Positions 1 to 5,039 of a DNA stretch of 5,039 nt are shown here, piece after piece. The position numbers and the translations under genes are program-made. Origin of the DNA: Gammaproteobacteria bacterium (GTDB taxonomy: Bacteria > Pseudomonadota > Gammaproteobacteria > Pseudomonadales > Pseudohongiellaceae); NCBI GenBank assembly GCA_016762975.1, contig JAESUV010000229.1, forward strand, positions 6,420 to 11,458. Direction: 5' to 3'. Each line of letters begins with the position of its first letter. Positions within the stretch are counted from its first letter, which is position 1. The notes below the pieces were generated by a model. That model was not told where the DNA came from, ran no database searches, and saw nothing but the letters and a program-made list of their open reading frames with translations.

Positions 1-119
1 CTTCGTTTATACCGGTTGCATAGTAGTGACACAATACTTCTGTTGGCTGAGCTGTTTTCTGGAATCAGTAGATGGAGGGCCGAAAAAACGCTAGTCTATT
101 CATGCGAAGTGTAGGATCA

Positions 120-136
120 AATTCGCAAATCGAATT
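120..136. promoter_or_regulatory. Short inverted repeat, possible operator
   Basis: AATTCG at 120-125 and CGAATT at 131-136 are perfect 6-base inverted arms separated by 5 bases (CAAAT). The element ends about 24 bases before the ATG of the peptidase gene, where a repressor site or a small 5' UTR stem could act. A 6-base AT-rich palindrome can arise by chance, and no known operator is recognised. Confidence 0.15.
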
Positions 137-149
137 AAACCCAACTCCC

Positions 150-154
150 AGAGA
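150..154 (+). promoter_or_regulatory. Weak ribosome binding site for the M14 peptidase
   Basis: AGAGA lies 6 bases before the ATG at 161, a partial match to the anti-Shine-Dalgarno complement. The start is fixed independently: reading upstream in the same frame, a TAG at 92-94 is reached without passing any ATG, GTG or TTG, and the ATG is followed directly by a signal peptide. Confidence 0.4.
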
Positions 155-160
155 AATACA

Positions 161-226
161 ATGCATCTTCGATCACTTTCCCTAGCGACTCTAATGGTCC
201 TCGGTATCAGCCTGCCCCTGCAAGCA
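161..226 (+). other. Signal peptide of the M14 peptidase
   Basis: The first 22 residues have one Arg near the start, a core of Leu, Val, Ile and Ala, then Pro-Leu-Gln-Ala. Cleavage is most likely after Ala22, before QDDFEYW, by signal peptidase I. There is no Cys, so a lipoprotein is unlikely. Leu at position -3 is acceptable but not ideal, so the cut could shift by a residue or two. Confidence 0.8.
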
Positions 227-2857
227 CAGGATGATTTCGAGTACTGGCCTGATACTAATTATGACCCAGCCATCCCAACTGTCTTTGATGTGCTTGGATA
301 TCAGCCTGGTGAGCGAATCACCTGGCACCGGGATGTGATTCGCTATTTTCACGCCCTAGCTGAGGCGGCGCCAGATCGAGTAGAGCTCGTAGAATATGCG
401 CGTAGTTGGCAGGATCGAGAATTAATTTACGCCGTAATATCGAGCGCTGAGAACAGTGCGAGATTGAGTGAGGTGAAGGCCAATATGCAGGCCTTAGCCG
501 ACCCACGCATTACCGACGACGCCGCAGCGAGTCGAATTATTGACAAGCAGCCGGCAGTGACTTGGCTATCCTATGGCGTGCACGGCAATGAAATCTCTTC
601 AACCGATGCAGCCATGCTGACGGCCTACCATCTGCTCGCGTCAACCGGCGATGATCGCGTCGATTCGATTTTGCAGAACACCATCGTAGTCATTGATCCG
701 ATGCAGAATCCTGATGGGCGTGATCGCTTCATTCACAATTTTGTTACTGCCCAGGGTCTGCTGCCCGACTCAGATAGGCTCTCGGCTGAGCATGATGAGC
801 CTTGGCCGGGTGGTAGAACGAACCATTATTTCTTCGACATGAACCGCGATTGGTTTATACAGACACAGCCAGAAACTCAGGGGAGGACTAAGGCGATGTT
901 GGAATGGTATCCAGTCGCCTATGTGGATGCTCATGAGATGGGGTCTGATGGGACCTATTTCTTTGCGCCGGAGGCGATACCTTACAACCCTCATCTGGCA
1001 GAGGCGCAGCGTTCAAGCCTGCAGTTGTTTGGACGCAATAATGCGCGTTATTTCGATATGTTCGGCTTCGATTATTTTACAAGGGAGGTGTATGACGCAT
1101 TCTACCCCGGCTACGGTGCTAGCTGGCCTTCTTACTTCGGCAGCATCGCGATGACTTACGAGCAAGCTTCCTCTCGCGGGCTGGTAGTCAGGCAGTATGA
1201 TGGCAACGATTTGCATTATCGCTATGCGGTTAGAAATCATTTCGTGACTTCACTCGCTACGGCTGAAACGGTTGCAGAGAACAGACAGAAGTTCCTACAA
1301 GAATTCTATGAATACCGAGCTAGCGCGATTGAAGAGGGTGAGGATGAAGATATCCGAGCCTATATTCTTCCTGTTCAGACAGATCAAGCGGCTGCGAATA
1401 AACTCGCTGGCTTGTTAAGCCGGCAAGACATTGAAGTGCAGCGTGCCCTGACTTCGTTTAATGCTTGTGGCGAATCCTACCAGCCAGGGGCCTATCTGAT
1501 TCGTACCGATCAACCATCCAAGCGCTTTATTCGCACCTTGCTGGATAGTGAAGTTGGCATGGAAGAAGACTTTCTTGCGGAGCAAGAGCGGCGCAGGGAG
1601 CGTAATTTGCCGGATGAGATCTATGACGTAACGGCATGGTCGTTGCCACTGATGATGAACGTCGAAACGGATATTTGTGGGCGCATCCCAAGTGGTGATT
1701 TCGAACTAGTAGGAACCGATCTCGTGCAGCCTGGCAGTGTGGCAGGTGGCCGTGCTTCCGTTTCCTATCTTGTTCCGTGGGGTTCAGCGCCTGCGGTCAG
1801 ATTTCTGGCAAGAGCGTTACGCGAAGGCTTAGCAGTAAAGAGCAACGACAAGGCGTTCACGAATATCGGCAATGAATACCCTGCGGGAACGCTAATTCTC
1901 GATGTTAGTGATAATCCAGACTCTGTGCATGAGGCCGTAAATCGACTGGCAGCGGAGACGGGCGCGAATGTAGTCGCCGTAAGCGATAGCTGGGTGACCG
2001 ATGGGCCGAGTTTCGGCAGCGCCAATGTTGTACGGCACAACGAGCCTAAAGTAGCGATAGCCTGGGATGTGCCTACTGTATCCTATAGCGCCGGAAACAC
2101 GCGTTTCGTTATTGAGCGTCAATTCGACTTTCCTGTCACTGCGATACGAGTAGACGTCTTAGGTTCTGCGAATCTGAACCGGTATCAGGTTCTTATATTG
2201 CCGCTTGAGAATGGTGCAGGTTATAAGTCGGTGCTTGGAGAATCGGGCATTGAGAATTTAAAGACTTGGGTGAGGCAGGGTGGGGTCATCATTGGCCTAG
2301 GCACTGCGACTCGTTTTCTGGCGGACCCGGACGTTGATCTACTTTCTATCAGGCGCGAGCGGGCCGTTCTCGAGGAGGAGGTTGCGGATTCTGAGAATGC
2401 AGATGCGGCAGAAGAGAGTGCTGTGGACGGCCAATACATTACTTCAATTGACCAATATGAAACGCAGACCCATGCCCTCGAGAATTATCCAGATGCTGTT
2501 GCTGGTGTGTTAGTGAGAGCCGACGTCGATCAGGAGCATTGGCTCAGCGCGGGTGTAGCGCCTGTGCTCAACGTTCTGGTTCGAGGCGGCGATGTGTATA
2601 CGCCGGTTCGCCTCAGCGATGGTGTTAACGTAGCGCGTTTTCAGGGCCCGGATGAACTGCTCGCGAGCGGTTATATCTGGGAGGAGAATCGCAGGCAACT
2701 TGCCTATAAGCCTTTCGTTGTATCAGAGTCTTATGGCGCGGGTGAGGTTATTGCCTTCACACAAGACCCAACCGTGCGTGCCTATCTGGATGGCCTCAAC
2801 GTGATGCTGATGAACGCGATATTTAGAGGTGCGGCACACGCGCGACCGGCGCGTTAG
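161..2857 (+). CDS. Secreted M14-family zinc carboxypeptidase-like protein
   Basis: Predicted exported metallopeptidase that would hydrolyse peptides in the periplasm or outside the cell; the substrate is unknown. Residues 1-22 form a signal peptide (Arg at 4, hydrophobic core, likely cleavage after LQA), with no lipobox Cys. The M14 catalytic domain spans roughly residues 50-375. Visible active-site motifs are HGNE with zinc ligands His141 and Glu144, NPDGR at 183-187, the substrate-binding MNRDW with Asn228 and Arg229, DAHEMG with the third zinc ligand His258, and TYEQAS with the probable catalytic Glu334. All key residues are present, so the enzyme is probably active. The roughly 500-residue C-terminal part includes a segment (about 630-720) with a Rossmann or class I glutamine-amidotransferase-like pattern, ending in a Gly-rich GGVIIGLG turn, then an acidic insert at about 731-757. 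The last 40 residues (ending in DGLNVMLMNAIFRG) match the usual end of long bacterial M14 proteins of about 850-900 residues, so the gene looks full length. The exact M14 subfamily is uncertain. It converges with the next gene. Confidence 0.9.
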   Translation: MHLRSLSLATLMVLGISLPLQAQDDFEYWPDTNYDPAIPTVFDVLGYQPGERITWHRDVIRYFHALAEAAPDRVELVEYARSWQDRELIYAVISSAENSARLSEVKANMQALADPRITDDAAASRIIDKQPAVTWLSYGVHGNEISSTDAAMLTAYHLLASTGDDRVDSILQNTIVVIDPMQNPDGRDRFIHNFVTAQGLLPDSDRLSAEHDEPWPGGRTNHYFFDMNRDWFIQTQPETQGRTKAMLEWYPVAYVDAHEMGSDGTYFFAPEAIPYNPHLAEAQRSSLQLFGRNNARYFDMFGFDYFTREVYDAFYPGYGASWPSYFGSIAMTYEQASSRGLVVRQYDGNDLHYRYAVRNHFVTSLATAETVAENRQKFLQEFYEYRASAIEEGEDEDIRAYILPVQTDQAAANKLAGLLSRQDIEVQRALTSFNACGESYQPGAYLIRTDQPSKRFIRTLLDSEVGMEEDFLAEQERRRERNLPDEIYDVTAWSLPLMMNVETDICGRIPSGDFELVGTDLVQPGSVAGGRASVSYLVPWGSAPAVRFLARALREGLAVKSNDKAFTNIGNEYPAGTLILDVSDNPDSVHEAVNRLAAETGANVVAVSDSWVTDGPSFGSANVVRHNEPKVAIAWDVPTVSYSAGNTRFVIERQFDFPVTAIRVDVLGSANLNRYQVLILPLENGAGYKSVLGESGIENLKTWVRQGGVIIGLGTATRFLADPDVDLLSIRRERAVLEEEVADSENADAAEESAVDGQYITSIDQYETQTHALENYPDAVAGVLVRADVDQEHWLSAGVAPVLNVLVRGGDVYTPVRLSDGVNVARFQGPDELLASGYIWEENRRQLAYKPFVVSESYGAGEVIAFTQDPTVRAYLDGLNVMLMNAIFRGAAHARPAR

Positions 2858-2887
2858 AGGGAATTCTACGTAGACTGATTGTGAAAT

Positions 2888-2911
2888 GTAGGCGGGGCAA
2901 ACCCCGCCTAT
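2888..2911. terminator. GC-rich hairpin between convergent genes, possible bidirectional terminator
   Basis: TAGGCGGGG at 2889-2897 and CCCCGCCTA at 2902-2910 form a perfect 9-base stem with a 4-base CAAA loop; a G-T wobble at 2888/2911 can extend it. It lies about 31 bases after the stop of the plus-strand peptidase and about 7 bases after the stop of the minus-strand gene, so it can act for both. Neither side has a strong U tract: the minus-strand transcript continues as CATTTCAC and the plus-strand as TTGAACG. It may therefore be a weak intrinsic terminator or a 3'-end-stabilising stem rather than a classic terminator. Confidence 0.65.
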
Positions 2912-2917
2912 TGAACG

Positions 2918-5039
2918 CTATCGTTCTATGGTAAACAGGCCGTTGACAGTATTGTAGGTATTGATTTCATCTATTAGGTCGAATCCCCCTACGAACGCCG
3001 AGCCAGTATCTCCACTAAAGACACCACCGAGGTTTGCATCGATAGAATTGCTGATGATGCCTGTGCTATTCAGCAACTGCCCGCTATTGGCATTTAAGTT
3101 GACCGTGCCGTTGTTGACGGAGCCAGAAAATCCGATAGACCATACTTGGTCTGCAACCAATATATCTAGAGTGCCCTGATCGATGATGCCGGTATTGAAA
3201 TCGACACTCATGCCGGCTATCAAGCTTGAAATATCACCCGCACTTCCACTGCCCGTAAAAGAAGAGACGATCGTGGTGGCATAGTTGTGACTGCCAGTTA
3301 ACTTCCCGATAGGTGTTGGGTTAACTTGAGCTAGGTATTCGCTAGTAGCCACCAGCACAAGATCGTTATCTATTCGGCTGACCACGACGAAATTATCGTC
3401 GACTGTGTTAATCCATCTGCCCCAGCTTATGCCTTGGTTATCGACAGTTAGTGTAGGTTTTTGCAGAGTCTGACCATTGCTGTTGGAATTTCCATTTCCA
3501 TTTCCATTTCCATTTCCATTTCCATTGCTGCCTGAATTGTCATTGCCGGGGGTAGTGGTAGTAGTGGTAGTGGTGGTGGTCGTGGTAGTAGTGCCATCGT
3601 CGTTGGTGGTAACGTCAATGGTAGTAGTGGTGATGGAAGTGTCGTCGTCGCTGGCATTGTTGCCATTGCCGTTATTGCTTCCAGAGTTGTTTCCAGAACT
3701 GTTACCAGAGTTGCCGTTTGAGCTGTCGTCGCTAGTTGTGTCGGTAGGGTCGCTGGAACTGTCATCGTCGCTGGCATTGTTACCATTGCCGTTATTGCTT
3801 CCAGAGCTGTTACCAGAGTTGCCGTTTGAGCTGTCGTCGCTAACTGGGTCGGTGGTATCGCTGGAAGTGTCATCGTCGCTGGCATTGTTTCCATTGCCGT
3901 TATTGCTTCCGTTATCGTTTCCAGAACTGTTTCCAGAATTGCCGTTTGAGCTGTCGTCGCTAGTTGTGTCGGTAGTGTCTCTGGAGTTGTCATCGCCACC
4001 AGCGTTGTTGCCATTGCCGTTACCATTATTTCCGGAGTTGTCATTGTTCCCGGAGTTACCATTGTTGCTGGACGTGGTGTTATCACCGCTAGTGGTAGTG
4101 ATGGTGCTGACAGTGATCGTGGTAGTGGTCGTGGTGTTATCGTCGTTGGTGGCAATGGTAGTGGTGGTGGTAGTGTCATCGTTGCGGCCGGAATTTGTGT
4201 TGCCGTTGTTTCCAGAATTGTTATTTCCGTTATTTCCGTTATTCCCGTTCGTGCTGTCGCCAGCAGTATCATTGTTTGTGTCGTCATCGCTATTCGATGC
4301 GTCATCACCAATAACTTGGCCATCTACCAATTGCAGGCAGAGCGAAGAACCGGTGGAGCAGGAGATGGAACCGTCTCTACTTGTTTCGCTCGGATTAACG
4401 TTGACTGTTGAAGTAGTATCTTCCTCATTAGTACTGACTATGGCGCTAGTATTTCTCCTCTCAGTTGCAGCGATTGCAAGTTCAGTGGAAGGATTCTCCA
4501 AGCTTAGCGTCGTGTCTCTGGATTCTTCTTGAGCATTGCCGTTGCTATTGGAATTGGTGCTCGCGATTCCCTGAACTACATCATTTGGATTGTTGCCGTC
4601 GTCGGCATTGCTGTCCCCAGTATTACTATCTGTGTCATCGCTGTTCTGTTCATCAGCAGTATCGTCGTCACTCGCATCTGAATCGCCACCGTCGTCGTTA
4701 CTGACACTGTCACTTTGATTCTCATCTTCGCCTTCAGATTCCTCATCCTCACCTGCTGTGGTCGTAAATGGAATATCGCCCAACCCTGGCGGTTGCAGCA
4801 GCAAACCTATAGGAGGAGAGTTGGGTGTGGCAATTTGCGCGAAGTCAAAATTTGCACGAACACCTAGATCCAAGCTACCGGCTGGGTTAGAGACCGTAAT
4901 GCCGCCATCATGGACGCCAGTAAATGCTCCGTTTTCTGTGATTATCGCTTCGAAATCTGTGCCCCGAATTCCTATTGTGGCGAAGTCGGCTATATTGGCT
5001 TCATAGGCGGCTCTGTTTTGTTGGCCGATGTTGCCAGTT
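2918..5039 (-). CDS. FecR-domain protein with Asn/Gly/Asp/Thr-rich linker and TbpB-like C-terminal domain (N-terminus outside window)
   Basis: This gene is partial: the frame stays open from the TAG at 2918-2920 to the right edge, with the first whole codon at 5036-5038, giving 706 visible residues. A TTG at 4871-4873 could be taken as a start, but the 55 residues before it belong to the FecR fold, including TIGIRGTDFEAI and GGITVSNPAGS. The true start lies beyond 5039. Order from the visible N-terminus: end of a FecR domain (about 5038-4769); acidic stretch (4753-4580); mixed segment with the only two visible Cys, at 4358-4360 and 4337-4339; low-complexity linker (4303-3473); and a C-terminal domain (3469-2921). 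In that last domain SWGRW, SVDFNTGII, a glycine-spaced beta pattern and GGVFSGDTGSAFVGGF recall lipoprotein/transferrin-binding-protein-B beta barrels. FecR domains are best known in siderophore signalling to sigma factors, but many stand-alone FecR proteins have unknown roles. No sigma-factor gene or receptor is visible here. A surface or periplasmic location is inferred. Ligand and function are unknown. Confidence 0.85.
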   Translation of the reverse strand, partial: TGNIGQQNRAAYEANIADFATIGIRGTDFEAIITENGAFTGVHDGGITVSNPAGSLDLGVRANFDFAQIATPNSPPIGLLLQPPGLGDIPFTTTAGEDEESEGEDENQSDSVSNDDGGDSDASDDDTADEQNSDDTDSNTGDSNADDGNNPNDVVQGIASTNSNSNGNAQEESRDTTLSLENPSTELAIAATERRNTSAIVSTNEEDTTSTVNVNPSETSRDGSISCSTGSSLCLQLVDGQVIGDDASNSDDDTNNDTAGDSTNGNNGNNGNNNSGNNGNTNSGRNDDTTTTTTIATNDDNTTTTTTITVSTITTTSGDNTTSSNNGNSGNNDNSGNNGNGNGNNAGGDDNSRDTTDTTSDDSSNGNSGNSSGNDNGSNNGNGNNASDDDTSSDTTDPVSDDSSNGNSGNSSGSNNGNGNNASDDDSSSDPTDTTSDDSSNGNSGNSSGNNSGSNNGNGNNASDDDTSITTTTIDVTTNDDGTTTTTTTTTTTTTTPGNDNSGSNGNGNGNGNGNGNSNSNGQTLQKPTLTVDNQGISWGRWINTVDDNFVVVSRIDNDLVLVATSEYLAQVNPTPIGKLTGSHNYATTIVSSFTGSGSAGDISSLIAGMSVDFNTGIIDQGTLDILVADQVWSIGFSGSVNNGTVNLNANSGQLLNSTGIISNSIDANLGGVFSGDTGSAFVGGFDLIDEINTYNTVNGLFTIER
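3489..3524 (-). repeat. Perfect hexanucleotide repeat, six copies of TTTCCA
   Basis: TTTCCA is repeated six times without error from 3489 to 3524. On the coding strand it gives alternating GGA and AAT codons, that is (Gly-Asn)n, just before the C-terminal domain. Perfect nucleotide identity, including the wobble positions, points to replication slippage. Gain or loss of a unit changes length by two residues and keeps frame. Confidence 0.95.
3551..3592 (-). repeat. Fourteen-residue Thr tract
   Basis: Fourteen consecutive Thr codons, a mixture of ACC, ACT and ACG, lie between TNDDG and PGNDN in the protein. Mixed codons mean the DNA is an imperfect trinucleotide repeat. A Thr run followed by Pro could be a site of O-glycosylation in an exported protein, but this is only a possibility. 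Confidence 0.9.
3639..3986 (-). repeat. Three tandem in-frame repeats of 120, 108 and 120 bp
   Basis: Units start at 3639, 3759 and 3867 with GTGTC or CTGTC, then (A/G)TCGTCGCTGGCATTGT, on the plus strand. The middle unit is 12 bp shorter, lacking one copy of a TTGTTTCCAGAA-like block. A degenerate partial fourth unit continues from 3987 to about 4060. The protein unit, read on the minus strand, contains SSNGNSGNSSG, then SNNGNGNNASDDD, then a Ser/Thr/Asp end. Copies differ at scattered bases, so the duplication is recent but not identical. Confidence 0.9.
4091..4174 (-). repeat. Second Thr-rich block
   Basis: About 28 codons, two thirds of them Thr, with the order Thr6, Ile-Ala-Thr-Asn-Asp-Asp-Asn, Thr6, then Ile, Val and Ser mixed with Thr. 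TNDD followed by a Thr run also occurs at the 3551-3592 tract, and the plus-strand DNA shares TCGTCGTTGGTGG and related runs. The two blocks are probably copies of one element, and they bracket the 120-bp repeats. Confidence 0.75.
4221..4247 (-). repeat. Nine-base repeat, three copies
   Basis: TTATTTCCG occurs at 4221-4229 and 4230-4238, followed by TTATTCCCG at 4239-4247. On the coding strand it gives Gly-Asn-Asn triplets. It is another slippage-type expansion at the N-terminal end of the linker. Confidence 0.85.
4580..4753 (-). other. Asp/Glu-rich acidic segment
   Basis: About 58 residues directly after the FecR domain. Roughly 25 are Asp or Glu, none is Lys or Arg, and Ser and Asn fill most of the rest. 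It should be disordered and highly charged. Runs such as DSDASDDDTAD resemble Asp-rich calcium-binding loops, but no defined repeat family is recognised. Confidence 0.7.
4769..5038 (-). other. FecR domain, C-terminal part
   Basis: About 90 residues are visible. ATIGIRGTDFE is the hallmark strand-turn-strand of FecR proteins; it is followed by a spaced aromatic/Gly motif (AFTGVHDGGITVSNPAGS) and a closing Pro-rich tail (PPIGLLLQPPGLGDIP). The start of the domain, and any signal peptide or membrane anchor, lie to the right of the window. Confidence 0.8.

Larger units (their letters stand above)
1..160. other. Leader region upstream of the peptidase gene, no convincing gene
   Basis: No gene can be supported here. 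One plus-strand frame is open from the left edge to a TAG at 112-114 (37 codons), which could be the tail of an upstream gene, but its translation is not recognisable. The minus-strand frames are interrupted by stops, with only a short open stretch reaching the edge. I looked for sigma-70 boxes with 16-18 base spacing and found no pair good enough to call. The promoter of the downstream gene is therefore either weak, of another sigma class, or further left. Confidence 0.5.
3473..4303 (-). repeat. Low-complexity linker-coding region (Asn, Gly, Ser, Asp, Thr)
   Basis: About 277 codons between the two structured ends of the FecR protein, almost entirely Asn, Gly, Ser, Asp and Thr, with only two Arg, no Lys, and no Cys or aromatic residue. 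It is built from several nested repeats listed separately. The composition predicts an extended, flexible, soluble spacer. The same bias leaves long open frames on both strands, which are not genes. Confidence 0.85.

Noticed and set aside
1..100. Candidate promoter boxes such as TTGCAT at 16-21 and TTGGCT at 43-48.
   Set aside because: No acceptable -10 box lies 16-18 bases downstream of either one.
1..114. The 37-codon frame open from the left edge, as the tail of an upstream gene.
   Set aside because: It is too short and has no recognisable sequence; it could be real, but the window gives no way to tell.
1013..1240. A 75-codon minus-strand frame and other short frames inside the peptidase gene.
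   Set aside because: They overlap a strongly supported coding region with intact M14 motifs and show no domain or ribosome binding site of note.
3473..4303. The repeats as a possible CRISPR array.
   Set aside because: The units are directly adjacent, in frame and coding, with no unique spacers of constant length between short identical repeats.
3448..4323. A 291-codon minus-strand frame rich in Thr, Ala, Met and Pro.
   Set aside because: It is the same low-complexity DNA read in a shifted frame within the FecR gene, with no domain and no separate start signal.
3477..4532. A 351-codon open frame on the plus strand, rich in Val, Leu, Pro and Ser, opposite the linker.
   Set aside because: It is the mirror image of the Asn/Gly/Thr repeats: the biased codons contain few antisense stops. 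It has no plausible domain, its translation is itself a low-complexity repeat, and the minus-strand frame has recognisable domains at both ends.

Overview
The window looks like part of a Gram-negative bacterial chromosome, most likely a marine or aquatic gammaproteobacterium. That placement is inferred from the protein types: a large exported M14-family metallopeptidase and a FecR-domain protein with an Asn/Gly/Asp-rich linker and a C-terminal beta domain. It does not come from any marker gene. I see no tRNA, rRNA, CRISPR array, insertion sequence or phage gene.

Layout. Positions 1-160 are a leader with no convincing gene; they hold a weak ribosome binding site and a small inverted repeat. 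Positions 161-2857 (+) encode a complete 898-residue secreted zinc carboxypeptidase-like protein with its zinc ligands and catalytic Glu visible. Positions 2858-2917 are a short convergent gap carrying a perfect GC-rich hairpin that can serve both genes. From 2918 to the right edge, on the minus strand, runs one long gene whose start lies outside the window. It encodes the end of a FecR domain, an Asp/Glu-rich stretch, a segment with the only two visible cysteines, a linker of about 280 residues made almost entirely of Asn, Gly, Ser, Asp and Thr, and a C-terminal beta-rich domain of about 180 residues resembling the lipoprotein/transferrin-binding-protein-B beta-barrel type.

The two genes converge, so they are not an operon, and nothing in the window shows a shared function. 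Both products are probably exported: the peptidase by its signal peptide, the FecR protein by inference from its composition. The peptidase would trim peptides in the periplasm or outside the cell. The FecR protein looks like a cell-envelope or surface protein with a repetitive spacer.

The unusual part is the linker DNA at about 3473-4303. It contains three in-frame repeats of 120, 108 and 120 bp, a perfect six-copy hexamer, a 14-Thr tract and a second Thr block. All repeat units are multiples of three, so copy-number change would alter linker length without breaking the frame. I do not find a clearly new multi-gene system here. The best lead is this length-variable FecR/linker/beta-domain protein.
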